A DNA stretch of 55,383 bases from Chitinophaga pinensis (GCA_943333125.1 CALQSB010000018.1:1-55383); one strand, 5' to 3'. Positions 9,098 through 17,765 are shown, numbered from the stretch's first letter. The notes: generated from the letters alone by a model not told the origin. Numbers and translations are program-made.

Positions 9098-9406
9098 TTA
9101 CTTTTTATACTGAATGGTTAAAGCATCAATTTTATCATACTCATTGTGGGTTCCGAACCATTTTATTTGAACTGTTTTATATTCAAAAACGATTCTTGTA
9201 ATCAATCTGTAATGATTGCCCATAATATTAAACACTACTCTGTCGTCGCCAACAATACTTGCCGTACTAAATGTTTTTTTGAGCTCATTAAAATTTTTAA
9301 AATGGTTGCTGTTACCTTGGTGATACCATTCCAAAAGCGCCGTTCTTGCTTGAGGATACGCATCACAATATTCGAGCAATGTTCTTCTGGTTATGATATT
9401 GAACAT
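9098..9406 (-). CDS. higB: HigB-type mRNA interferase toxin
   Basis: 102 residues from the ATG at 9406 (MFNIITRRTLLEYCDAYPQA). The longer ATG at 9445 adds 13 residues not usual for the family. It shows the HigB signature: an N-terminal helix, ALLEWYHQGNSNHFKNFNEL, then VVFNIMGNHYRLITRI and WFGTHNEYDKID. RelE/HigB-fold toxins cleave mRNA on the ribosome. It is upstream of and adjacent to its HigA. The locus looks intact, unlike the truncated paralogue at 6784-6957. Confidence 0.9.
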   Translation of the reverse strand: MFNIITRRTLLEYCDAYPQARTALLEWYHQGNSNHFKNFNELKKTFSTASIVGDDRVVFNIMGNHYRLITRIVFEYKTVQIKWFGTHNEYDKIDALTIQYKK

Positions 9407-9542
9407 TTTTATAAAATTAAAGAAAAGTTTACTAATAGAAAACAAAAATTATTGATGAATGTGGCTGAATGAGCAAGTAAAAAGAAATTTATCCCGATTT
9501 CCGGAGGACTTTATTTTTCAACTAACAAAAGAAGAAAAAGCG

Positions 9543-9569
9543 GAACTGGTCGCAAATTGCGACCGGTTC
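9543..9569. repeat. Palindrome inside the ORF6N fragment
   Basis: 27 bp with 13-bp arms around one base, with one G/T mismatch. The core GGTCGCAAATTGCGACC is identical to copies 1 and 6 of the array at 10607-10938 and sits at the equivalent place in the ORF6N domain, just before LPYAFTE. Here it is read as VANCDR, one base out of register with the RSQIAT reading in the neighbour. Confidence 0.85.
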
Positions 9570-9924
9570 TTAATGTTACGTCATGCTACAACATTACCCT
9601 ATGCTTTTACAGAACATGGCGCAGTGATGCTCGCTTGTATATTGAATAGTGAAAAAGCCATTCTGGCGAATATCCAAATTGTAAGGGTGTTTACTGCTAT
9701 TCGGGAACTGGCGTTTCATAACAAAGACATGCTGTTGAAAATTGAACAAATCGAACAAAAAATTGGAATACACGACAAAGAAATTGCAGTGATTTTTACG
9801 ACCTTAAAAAAAATGCTGGAACCAAAACCTATTCCAAAAAGAAATCGAATGGGTTTCACACAAGGCTCGCAAGGGAGCAAAGGCACAAAGATTCTCAAAC
9901 TAGATAATTCTGATTGCTCCCCTC

Positions 9925-11160
9925 TCATGGATTTCCCCCTTTGGGGGATTGAGGGGGCTGTACTCTCCCCAACATCAACCCCACCTCATTATCCATTTTA
10001 GAAAAACCGAAAATCTTTTTTCCCAAATCTTTTAGTGATGCTCCGAAATGGTACATTTCTTTTTCGTCGATGATTAGAAACCGGTCGTGATTGTGTTTTA
10101 ATTTTCTGATTTCAATGGATTCATATTGTTCATTTAATTTTTGTAAATCGATAATTTGATTGCGACTCAAATGATCACTGTAAATAATGGCTGTTACTCC
10201 GGTGTTTCTTTTTGAAAGTAAAGCAAGGGTTGTTTCATCAATGTAATTGTCGATTAAAATAATGGATGTTGTTGCAGATTTGATGATATCGGCAACAAAT
10301 TTATATGCTTCAAAAATTTGTCCGTTGAAGAAAATACCTTGAGCAGGAATGGTGTCTCTTTTTTCCAATGCAGAAAATATTTTATTAAAATGGTTATCTG
10401 CTTCAATTTGTTTTTTCTCCACTAATTCAAGACGCTGGTAAAGCCCTGCGGATTGGTAATGCAATTTTCTTAGTGCCACAAAAGCCGCCATAATTTGAAT
10501 ACTGACTTTCACAGCTGTATCGCTTTTTAATACTGCGGAGAGCATGGCTACACCTTGTTCGGTAAAGGCGAAAGGGAGGAACTTCCTGTGTTTACCTTTT
10601 TGATTCTCTAAGGTCGCAATTTGCGACCTTAGAAATTCTTCTTTAAAATCTTTCTTTTCATTCAAGGTCACAAATTGTGACCTTGAATCTTTTTCCTGCT
10701 CATTAATTTTTTTCTCTAAGGTCACAATCTGTGACCTTAGAGAATCACTTGATTTCGAGTCTAAGGTTCCAATTTGGAACCTTAGAGCATTTTCAGGTTT
10801 ATTATCATTTTCACTTGAGGTCACAATTTGTGACCTCAAGTTTTCTTGTTCCACATTCTTCATATCGTTCAAGGTCGCAATTTGCGACCTTGAAGCGTTT
10901 TCTCTTTCATTAATTGAGGTGCCAATTTGGAACCTCAAGTTTTCCCATTCCGTATATGTCAATTGAAACATAAACCATTCAGGAAACCTACTGATATTTC
11001 TTTTAACTGCCTCATTAATTCTTTTCGTTTCCACTCCGTACAGCTTCGCCAAATCACTATCCAACATAACCGGAAGACCTCTTACCGTAAAAATCTTATT
11101 TTCTATTTCCGTGAAAATGGAGTTGATATTTTCTTGCATAGGGGAATTATTCTGATGCAA
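9925..11160 (-). CDS. ORF6N-domain protein with internal 15/18-residue repeats and PLD-like C-terminus
   Basis: 411 residues in three parts. (1) A split ORF6N domain: FTVRGLPVMLDSDLAKLYGV, NISRFPEWFMFQLT, then after an insertion LPFAFTEQGVAMLSAVLKSD. (2) A ~120-residue insertion with seven copies of an LRSQIVTL-like motif every 15 or 18 residues, separated by Lys/Glu/Asn-rich linkers. (3) A C-terminal domain with IILIDNYID and HDRFLIIDEKEMYHFGASLKDLGKK, where HDRFLIID resembles a phospholipase-D HxKx4D motif with Arg for Lys. ORF6N proteins without the insertion carry one such motif at this site, so the array is an amplification. The last residues are read from a dispersed repeat, and the 3' end overlaps the convergent ORF6N fragment. 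Confidence 0.85.
   Translation of the reverse strand: MHQNNSPMQENINSIFTEIENKIFTVRGLPVMLDSDLAKLYGVETKRINEAVKRNISRFPEWFMFQLTYTEWENLRFQIGTSINERENASRSQIATLNDMKNVEQENLRSQIVTSSENDNKPENALRFQIGTLDSKSSDSLRSQIVTLEKKINEQEKDSRSQFVTLNEKKDFKEEFLRSQIATLENQKGKHRKFLPFAFTEQGVAMLSAVLKSDTAVKVSIQIMAAFVALRKLHYQSAGLYQRLELVEKKQIEADNHFNKIFSALEKRDTIPAQGIFFNGQIFEAYKFVADIIKSATTSIILIDNYIDETTLALLSKRNTGVTAIIYSDHLSRNQIIDLQKLNEQYESIEIRKLKHNHDRFLIIDEKEMYHFGASLKDLGKKIFGFSKMDNEVGLMLGRVQPPQSPKGGNP
9935..9958. repeat. Dispersed CCCC-TTT-GGGG hairpin repeat, copy 1
   Basis: CCCCCTTTGGGGGATTGAGG with a trailing GGGC. It is a variant of a family also found at 11224-11264, 15553-15593, 15805-15850, 15989-16034 and 16219-16250. It supplies the C-terminal codons and stops of both convergent ORF6N reading frames. 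Confidence 0.8.
10607..10938. repeat. Array of seven in-frame palindromes within the ORF6N gene
   Basis: Near-perfect palindromes at 10607-10633, 10660-10688, 10712-10744, 10760-10786, 10813-10841, 10868-10894 and 10914-10938. Six are perfect, with arms of 13-15 bp, and the last has one mismatch. Centres are spaced 54, 54, 45, 54, 54 and 45 bp, all multiples of 9. Cores come in four variants: GGTCGC (2 copies), GGTCAC (3), GGTTCC (1) and GGTGCC (1), each with matching right arms except the last. Outer arm bases also co-vary (CTA/TAG, TTCA/TGAA, TTGA/TCAA), so palindromicity is kept while the sequence changes. Confidence 0.92.
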
Positions 11161-11388
11161 ATTAATAACGTGGAATAATTGTGTAAGGGGAAAAACAACA
11201 GAGGATTAGGAGAATAACCACGAGGCCCCCTAAATCCCCCAAAGGGGACTTTGATTATGTTTTATTGGTAATCACGAATTTTTGTACATGAGATTTTGAT
11301 AGTTTCATACCCGAAATGCCACTTCTACCCCGAGTTTTCGGGGCAAGCTATTTTACATTGGATATTTTACATTTTACATTCTCTAATC
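11161..11388. repeat. Intergenic stretch with dispersed hairpin repeat, copy 2
   Basis: 11224-11264 holds the repeat in inverted orientation (CCCCCTAAATCCCCCAAAGG, then GGACTTTGATTATGTTTT). This includes the ATAATCAAAG flank shared with the copies at 15.5-16.0 kb. Around 11328-11347 CCCCGAGTTTTCGGGG forms a short hairpin of a type also seen at 37157-37172. No gene is visible. Confidence 0.7.
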
Positions 11389-11613
11389 TCACTCCTCAAA
11401 CAACTCCTTCATCTCCACCTGCAATATTTCACAAATTCTCAGTAAAGATATGATAGATGTGTTAATTTCTCCTCTTTCTATCCGCCCGAGCTGGCGGTAT
11501 TCGATTTCGGCTTCATTGGCCAAGCTTTCCATGGAATAGCCTTTCTCTTTTCGAAGTTTCCTCAACTTGCTTCCCACTTTTTTCAAAAAGGTATCGTATT
11601 CGTTTGGCTTCAC
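11389..11613 (-). CDS. Small XRE-family HTH regulator
   Basis: 74 residues, almost entirely a Cro/CI helix-turn-helix: VGSKLRKLRKEKGYSMESLA, EAEIEYRQLGRIERGE and TSIISLLRICEILQVEMKEL. This size and form are typical of stand-alone regulators in Bacteroidota mobile regions. No partner gene is adjacent. It may control the divergent large surface-protein gene 209 bp away, but no operator is evident. Confidence 0.87.
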   Translation of the reverse strand: MKPNEYDTFLKKVGSKLRKLRKEKGYSMESLANEAEIEYRQLGRIERGEINTSIISLLRICEILQVEMKELFEE

Positions 11614-11822
11614 GCTACGAAACTCAAAATAAATGCATCAAAAAATTAGGTCAAATAAGACCTGTTTAATACATTTGAAAAAATATCAATAAAATAATAT
11701 TGCCAAGTGAGAATAAATAGAGAAATTACGCAATGTTTTAAAACGCCAATCAAATAAAGCCAAACACCAAAGGCGAAACAAACAAAACAACACTCAACCA
11801 TGAACAACAAACATTTTCTTTT

Positions 11823-14800
11823 ATGAAAAAGCTCCTTTTTGTTCTACTCATTCTTGAAGTAGTAACTTCTTACGCCCAAATACCTTCTTATGTGCCTACA
11901 AATGGATTGGTAGCTTATTATCCTTTTAATGGAAATGCCAATGATGCGAGCGGAAATGGGAATAATGGTACGGTTAATGGGGCTATATTAACAACGGATA
12001 GATTTGGAAATGTGGGCAAGGCTTATGGGTTTGATGGGGTGAATTGTGAAACAAGAATTGATGCTCAGGTTAACACAAATAGTATTAGTTCAAATAATGC
12101 GTATACAGTTTCTTTTTGGGTGAAAAAAGTAGGCGATGGCTGTATGATGCATCCGAGAATTATGGAGTTTTATAGTCCTGATAATGTTGGTGCACTGCAA
12201 TTTTCATGGGATGTAACTGGAATAAATAACCTTTTAATTGAATTTGGAAATAATATTTCACAAATTAATGCATTAAACTATTCTAATTCAAATTGGCTTA
12301 ATCAGTGGTATCATCTTGCTGTAACATGCAATTCAAATTACTTTATTTTTTATCTAAATGGTATTGAAGTAAATAGATTTACATATGCTGGTTTTCCAAG
12401 ACTCGCACAGAGTGTTAGTTTTGGAAGGATGAATCATCCAGCTTTTAATACTTTCAAAGGAGACCTCGACGACATCGCCATCTACAACCGCGCTCTCTCC
12501 CAATCCGAAATCACCGGCTTATACAACGCAGGAACCAACACCTGCCTCCCTTCTTACCTCCCTACCACCGGCCTCGTAGGCTACTGGCCTTTCTGCGGCA
12601 ATGCAAATGATGAAAGTGGGAATGGGAATAATGGAGTGGTAAATGGAGCGACACTGACGACGGATAGGTTTGGGAGTGTAGGGAAGGCGTATAGTTTTGA
12701 TGGACTTTCAAGCTATATACAGACAATAAATTCTGGACCTACTGGAACTGGAATTACTGTAACTTATTGGTATAAATCTATCCAGACTAATGAAAATATT
12801 GGAATTGTTGCATTTGGGGGAAATAGTTGGGCTTCTTATTTCGAAGTAACTCACAATCATTGGGCTTCCGGCCAAGGACCTTGTAATGGTCCAGCTATTA
12901 CAGGAGGCGGAACACTGTTTAATCCGGGAACAACTATAAATCCCAATAATGGCAATTGGCATCATGTGTTAGTAACTTTGCCAAGTGGTGCAACATCATT
13001 TAATCAAACTCAGATTTACTTAGATGGAGTATTGCTAAGTGGTTCATGTTCGTTTGCAAATTATGGAGCTCCGATCCCCAATATTGGCTCTGCAAATCCA
13101 ATAAAGTTTGGAAGATCTTGGCAGCAACCACAACATCCAAATTATTTTAATGGAGTCCTCGATGACATCGCCATATACAACCGCGCCCTCTCCGCCACCG
13201 AAATCCAAAACCTTTACAACGCTAGCGCACCAACTTTTTGCATCGCCAATATCATCAACAACGATACCACTATCTGCAAAGGACAAAGCCTAACACTTAA
13301 CGCAGATGCAGTAGCATCCGGCTTAGTAACCGATATCAACGGCAACGTATACCCTACCGTAAACATCGGCTCACAAACCTGGATGCAGAAAAACTTAAAT
13401 GTAAGTAAATATAAAAACGGGGATGTGATACCGCAAGTAACAGATGCCACACAATGGGCAAATCTTACTACTGGTGCGTGGTGCTGGTATAATAATGATA
13501 GTTCCACGTATGGAGCAACTTATGGTAAATTATATAATTGGTATGCGGTTAATGATTCGAGGGGATTGGCCCCAGATGGATGGCGTGTGCCAAGTGAATC
13601 AGAATGGAATGTTTTGGTAAACTATCTTGGTGGCGATAGCCTTGCAGGTTGTAAAATGAAGTCTACAAGTTTATGGTACTCACCAAATTATTGCGCAACT
13701 AACTCTAGTGGATTTTCGGCCCTTCCATCTGGTATCAGAGCAGGAAATGATGGGTCGTTTGGTAATATTTTAGGTTATAATTACATATGGTCAAGTAATT
13801 ATGGTCGATTTATTTATATGGCATTTGATTGGAATTTTGCAAGTATGTTTTCTTATCCTACAAAATATGGATTCTCGGTAAGATGTTTGAAAAACACTTC
13901 ATCTACTTCATTGCTCTGGTCCACAGGAGCTACTACTCAAAACATCACCGTTAGTCCAACAGTTACAACCACATATTACTTAAACGTTACCGATGAAAAC
14001 GGCAATACTTGCAGAGACAGTGTAAAAGTATTTGTAAACACCGCAGTTCCATCTGCCCCTGCAACCCTCACAGGCCCAACAGATGTTTGTAGTAATTTCA
14101 GCAGCCCCACTTCCGGTACCAGCAATGCAGTTACTTATACTGCTGCAACAGTTAGCACAGCATCTTCATACACATGGTCAGTTCCTGCAGGTGTTACTAT
14201 TGTTAGCGGTCAGGGTACCAATAGTATAACAGTCACTTTCGCTAATACTTTTGTTTCAGGCGCCATTGCCGTTAATTCAGTTAACGCTTGCGGTAGCAGC
14301 ACTGCAGCAAGATCATTAACCGTTTACAAAAGAGTAGCCTCTACTCCAGCAGCCATACAAAAAGAATTTTCACCTACATCTATAGTTGCCGTTACCAACG
14401 TAACCGGTCTGGTGTCTGAAACTTACAGAATCAAAAAAGTTTTGTACGCCACTTCATACAACTGGTCGATGAACAGAGGTACCAATGCCACCATTACTCA
14501 TATCAACGCATCAGGTGTAAATGATACCGCAGTAATTGTAACATTCTTCAATTGTTTTGTGAGAGACACACTTTCTGTAAAATCGGTTGCGCCATGTTCG
14601 CTGAGCACGGCAAAAACAGCAATTTTAATTGCCAACACCGTTCCCGCTTCAGTTGCAGGTATCGGTACCGCGGGAGGAGATTTTGCGGTTTGCATTGGTA
14701 CTACCAAAACGTTCAACGCCATTGCCAGCACGCCCTCAACTTCTCAAGCGCCTATCGCTTCATTCCGCTGGACGAAACCAACCAACACAGTAATTACTTC

Positions 14801-15548
14801 AGCAACTTCAGATAGTTCTAGCATCACCGTTAGTTTTAATACTGGCTTTACCGGCGGAAGCTTAACTGCAAAAGGAGTAACTGCCTGTGGTGTTATAGGC
14901 ACTACTGCGGTTTCGGCAATTTTACAATACTTACCACCAACAGCTTTAAGCATTAGCAGCAGCACCGCAATTTATAACGCTTGTATCAACAGCTCGGTTA
15001 CTTATACCGCAATTGTAGGCGCACCAACAACTTCTCAAACACCAACATCGGTGTTCCGCTGGACAAGACCTAACAATACAACTGTTACAGGGGCATCGGC
15101 AGACAGCTCTAGCATTACCGTTCGTTTCAATACCGGATATGTGGGAGGTACGTTATCAGTAAGAGGTCAGTCGCGTTGCGGAACGCTGGGTGTTACAAAA
15201 TCACAGGCACTTACGCATACCGGTTGTGCTGTAGGTACGAAGTTGAGTGTGCCTGTTACTACAGAAACTAATATTAATTCTTTCGAGGTGAGTTTATATC
15301 CTAATCCATCAGCGGGGGAGTTTAAGTTACTAATTAATCTCGTTGGTGGAAAAACACCAACGATGGGGGCGAAGGCGGCGGCTAAAGCTATCGTAAAGGT
15401 CATCGATCTTCAAGGTCGTTTAATCAAATCATTCGAATGTAACGCCAATCAGCCAACCGCCATCGGCAACGAATTAAAACCCGGTGTATATATGGTGGAA
15501 GTGAGAATGGGTAATGAGGTGAAGACGGTGAGAGCGGTGAGATTTTAA
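11823..15548 (+). CDS. Secreted LamG/FISUMP/Ig-like surface protein with T9SS sorting domain
   Basis: 1241 residues. A signal peptide (MKKLLFVLLILEVVTSYA) is followed by two LamG-like domains (about 25-237 and 243-470). Both open with GLVAYYPF/GLVGYWPF and GNANDxSGNGNNG and close with DDIAIYNRALS. Next comes a Fib_succ_major domain (about 495-695: VYPTVNIGSQTWMQKNL, APDGWRVPSESEWN, GFSVRCLKN). About four PKD/Ig-like repeats follow, the last two close copies (SSSITVSFNTGF/SSSITVRFNTGY). A C-terminal type IX sorting domain comes last (SLYPNPSAGEF to ELKPGVYMVEVRMGNEVKTV). It is predicted to be exported and attached to the cell surface. LamG domains often bind glycans, and the ligand is unknown. 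Codon usage switches sharply between C-rich and G/A-rich blocks around the LamG junctions. Confidence 0.93.
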   Translation: MKKLLFVLLILEVVTSYAQIPSYVPTNGLVAYYPFNGNANDASGNGNNGTVNGAILTTDRFGNVGKAYGFDGVNCETRIDAQVNTNSISSNNAYTVSFWVKKVGDGCMMHPRIMEFYSPDNVGALQFSWDVTGINNLLIEFGNNISQINALNYSNSNWLNQWYHLAVTCNSNYFIFYLNGIEVNRFTYAGFPRLAQSVSFGRMNHPAFNTFKGDLDDIAIYNRALSQSEITGLYNAGTNTCLPSYLPTTGLVGYWPFCGNANDESGNGNNGVVNGATLTTDRFGSVGKAYSFDGLSSYIQTINSGPTGTGITVTYWYKSIQTNENIGIVAFGGNSWASYFEVTHNHWASGQGPCNGPAITGGGTLFNPGTTINPNNGNWHHVLVTLPSGATSFNQTQIYLDGVLLSGSCSFANYGAPIPNIGSANPIKFGRSWQQPQHPNYFNGVLDDIAIYNRALSATEIQNLYNASAPTFCIANIINNDTTICKGQSLTLNADAVASGLVTDINGNVYPTVNIGSQTWMQKNLNVSKYKNGDVIPQVTDATQWANLTTGAWCWYNNDSSTYGATYGKLYNWYAVNDSRGLAPDGWRVPSESEWNVLVNYLGGDSLAGCKMKSTSLWYSPNYCATNSSGFSALPSGIRAGNDGSFGNILGYNYIWSSNYGRFIYMAFDWNFASMFSYPTKYGFSVRCLKNTSSTSLLWSTGATTQNITVSPTVTTTYYLNVTDENGNTCRDSVKVFVNTAVPSAPATLTGPTDVCSNFSSPTSGTSNAVTYTAATVSTASSYTWSVPAGVTIVSGQGTNSITVTFANTFVSGAIAVNSVNACGSSTAARSLTVYKRVASTPAAIQKEFSPTSIVAVTNVTGLVSETYRIKKVLYATSYNWSMNRGTNATITHINASGVNDTAVIVTFFNCFVRDTLSVKSVAPCSLSTAKTAILIANTVPASVAGIGTAGGDFAVCIGTTKTFNAIASTPSTSQAPIASFRWTKPTNTVITSATSDSSSITVSFNTGFTGGSLTAKGVTACGVIGTTAVSAILQYLPPTALSISSSTAIYNACINSSVTYTAIVGAPTTSQTPTSVFRWTRPNNTTVTGASADSSSITVRFNTGYVGGTLSVRGQSRCGTLGVTKSQALTHTGCAVGTKLSVPVTTETNINSFEVSLYPNPSAGEFKLLINLVGGKTPTMGAKAAAKAIVKVIDLQGRLIKSFECNANQPTAIGNELKPGVYMVEVRMGNEVKTVRAVRF

Positions 15549-16349
15549 AAAAGCCCCCTCAATCCCCCAAGGGGGACTTTGATTATGTTTTGCTGGGGTT
15601 GCTTCGTGACTTAAACTGAATAATATATTTTTGAAACCGCTTTTCGGAAAGAAGGGCGGTTTTTTATTGTGTCATAGCCAACGGTTTCAACTGAGAGATA
15701 AGAATAAATAAATACAGAATAATAAATAAGAAATAAGGAAGTGTATTTTAGAAATGAAATTATCATTTTCTCATTTACAACAATTTCTGAAATCGTGGTT
15801 AACCAACAAAACATAATCAAAGTCCCCTTTCGGGGGATTTAGGGGGCCGTACCTCCCGTTTCAACGGTGGGAGAGATAAGAATAAATAAATACAGAATAA
15901 TAAATAATAAATAAGAAATAAGGAAGTGTATTTTAGAAATGAAATTATCATTTTCTCATTTACAACAATTTCTGAATTCGTGGTTAACCAACAAAACATA
16001 ATCAAAGTCCCCTTTCGGGGGATTTAGGGGGCCGTACCCACCGTTTCAACGGTGGGAGAGAATGATTATTTCTTTACGCAACGTTCCTTTGAGGAGACAT
16101 TGCTTAGAATTCAAAATTAACATACCGTATTAAAATAACATCAGGTCAAAGACCTTAACCTCTCTTAGTCACCGGTCACAGACCGGCGCCATTTCCCACA
16201 GACCGGCGCCATTTCCCAAAAGTCCCCTTTCGGGGGATTTAGGGGGCCGTAATTTTCACCATTCGATTCACGTTTTTTTCTCCCCGAATTTTGTGTAAAA
16301 AACTTAGCAAAAAATACTAAATAAATTAGTGTTGATAAAATAATTCCCT
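15549..16349. repeat. Repeat-rich spacer: tandem ~177-bp units and dispersed hairpins
   Basis: Two tandem units (15693-15869 and 15870-16050) share GAGAGATAAGAATAAATAAA, a common AT-rich body and the hairpin repeat, and differ by a 9-bp TAAATAATA-like expansion. Hairpin-repeat copies (AAGTCCCCTTTCGGGGGATT) lie at 15553-15593 (inverted), 15805-15850, 15989-16034 and 16219-16250. A second palindrome, arms CCCACCGTT/AACGGTGGG, is at 16037-16056 with a partial copy near 15855-15871. Two exact 20-bp direct repeats beginning CAGACCGG sit at 16179-16198 and 16199-16218. No credible gene is present. Confidence 0.85.
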
Positions 16350-16357
16350 TATTTTTG
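16350..16357 (+). promoter_or_regulatory. Putative recA -7 promoter box
   Basis: TATTTTTG matches TAnnTTTG, 57 bp before the recA ATG. No SOS-box-like inverted repeat was recognised between it and the gene. Confidence 0.45.
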
Positions 16358-16414
16358 TATTCGAATTTACATTTACACAGCAATTCAGATACATCACTTT
16401 AAAAAAAGAAAACA

Positions 16415-17416
16415 ATGAGTAACGCAGAAAAACTAAAAGCATTAAAGCTTACGATTGACAAAATTGACAAGGATTTTGGAAAAGGATCCGTAATGATGAT
16501 GAACGAAAAACCCGTTACTGAGCAAGGGGTTATTTCTACCGGATCAATTGGATTAGATGTGGCATTAGGAATTGGCGGTTTGCCAAAAGGTCGAGTTATA
16601 GAAATATACGGCCCGGAGTCTTCAGGAAAAACAACATTAGCTACACATATAATAGCTGAGGCACAAAAGAAAGGAGGAATATGTGCTTTTATAGATGCAG
16701 AACATGCATTTGATAGTAATTATGCTCAAAAGCTGGGTGTGGACATCGATAATCTATTAATCTCTCAACCTGATTATGGTGAGCAGGCACTGGAAATAGC
16801 CGATCGCTTAATTCTTTCAGGAGCTTTGGATGTAGTAGTGATAGATTCAGTTGCTGCACTGGTTCCTAAAAGTGAGCTAGAGGGCGAGATGGGAGATAGT
16901 AAAATGGGTCTTCACGCCAGATTAATGAGTCAGGCACTTAGAAAATTAACAGCTACTATTTCAAAGACAAACAGTTGTTGCATATTCATAAATCAGCTGA
17001 GAGAAAAAATTGGTGTGATGTTCGGCAACCCCGAAACAACAACCGGAGGAAACGCGTTGAAATTTTATGCATCGGTTCGTTTGGATATCCGTAGAATGGC
17101 ACAAATAAAAGATGGCGATGAAGTGGTAGGAAATCACATCAAAGTAAAAGTTGTAAAAAACAAAGTCGCGCCTCCATTCCGCCAGGCCGAATTTGATATC
17201 ATTTATGGTGAAGGAATTTCTAAGGTGGGAGAAATTATCGACATGGGCGTTGAAATGGGTATCGTTCAAAAAAGCGGCAGCTGGTTCAGTTATAATAATG
17301 ATAAAATGGGACAAGGTCGCGAATCTGTAAAACAACTGCTCCTCGATAATCCCGAAATGGCCAACGAAATCGAAGCCAAAATAAGAGCGAAGATTAAAGA
17401 AATGCAGGCATCGTAA
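16415..17416 (+). CDS. recA: Recombinase RecA
   Basis: 333 residues, close to the usual bacterial length. Walker A is GPESSGKT (66-73), Walker B is [20 protein letters not shown], and the L2 region contains [20 protein letters not shown]. The C-terminal domain ends [17 protein letters not shown]. RecA promotes strand exchange in homologous recombination and triggers LexA cleavage where LexA is present. It is a single-gene transcription unit, with its own -7 box and a strong terminator 110 bp downstream. Confidence 0.98.
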   Translation: MSNAEKLKALKLTIDKIDKDFGKGSVMMMNEKPVTEQGVISTGSIGLDVALGIGGLPKGRVIEIYGPESSGKTTLATHIIAEAQKKGGICAFIDAEHAFDSNYAQKLGVDIDNLLISQPDYGEQALEIADRLILSGALDVVVIDSVAALVPKSELEGEMGDSKMGLHARLMSQALRKLTATISKTNSCCIFINQLREKIGVMFGNPETTTGGNALKFYASVRLDIRRMAQIKDGDEVVGNHIKVKVVKNKVAPPFRQAEFDIIYGEGISKVGEIIDMGVEMGIVQKSGSWFSYNNDKMGQGRESVKQLLLDNPEMANEIEAKIRAKIKEMQAS

Positions 17417-17525
17417 TAATAATGAGTATTTTATTCAGTAGATCGACGAATAAAATATCCGATGTTTAAAAAAGGTATTCAATTGCGTTTTTCATAGTTG
17501 AATTTTTTTGGGTTAGTTAAGTAAT

Positions 17526-17556
17526 AAACCGTCTTTTTCTAAAGACGGTTTTTTTA
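17526..17556 (+). terminator. Rho-independent terminator after recA
   Basis: An 11-bp stem (AAACCGTCTTT paired with AAAGACGGTTT, loop TTCT) followed by a T-run. Confidence 0.9.
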
Positions 17557-17581
17557 TTCTTAAATTCAAAACTTCAATTTA

Positions 17582-17765
17582 AATTGAATCCGTATTTTTC
17601 TATTGAAAACGATTACAAGAAAAAAATGCTGCTTAGACAAGCGTTTGGTTGATATTTTGATTTCCACATAATTCATTATGCTTTCGTCCAAAATGTCGAC
17701 TCAACCTACCGTCTTTATTGCCTTTTCCCTTTCTTCATAATTCTAACTGCAAAATTCGGGTTAAA
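17582..17765 (-). mobile_element. 184-bp MITE-like element, copy 1
   Basis: The reverse complement of this segment aligns over its whole 184 bp with 41969-42152. Shared blocks include GACATTTTGGACGAAAGCAT/GATATTTTGGACGAAAGCAT, CATAATGAATT, AAATCAAAATATCAA and GCAGCATTTTTTTCTTGTAA. One terminal repeat is well kept (AACTGCAAAATTCGGGTTAA) and the other end has diverged. No open reading frame is present. It ends 36 bp before the TTG start of the EamA gene and may contribute to that gene's promoter. Confidence 0.8.

Larger units (their letters stand above)
9459..10001 (+). pseudogene. ORF6N-domain protein, N-terminally truncated
   Basis: The reading frame enters the ORF6N domain in the middle. 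It begins WLNEQVKRNLSRFPEDFIFQ, whereas full proteins have about 35 more residues before this point (compare the VETKRINEAVKRN context of the neighbour at 9925-11160). The remaining domain (LPYAFTEHGAVMLACIL, IVRVFTAIREL) and a coiled-coil tail (MLLKIEQIEQKIGIHDKEIA) are intact. After residue 128 or so the frame runs into a GC-rich repeat (9935-9958), giving an artificial tail. ORF6N domains bind DNA and are common in phage and mobile-element proteins. Probably not functional. Confidence 0.8.

Noticed and set aside
10731-10913. Plus-strand frame opposite the ORF6N array encoding RSQFVTSS-like peptides
   Set aside because: Palindromic DNA encodes nearly the same peptide on both strands, so this antisense frame is a by-product of the palindromes.
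15611-16005. Two small minus-strand frames with similar sequences beginning MIMFCWLTT
   Set aside because: Both are read from the tandem ~177-bp repeat unit, which explains their similarity. They have no homology features and end inside the repeat hairpin.
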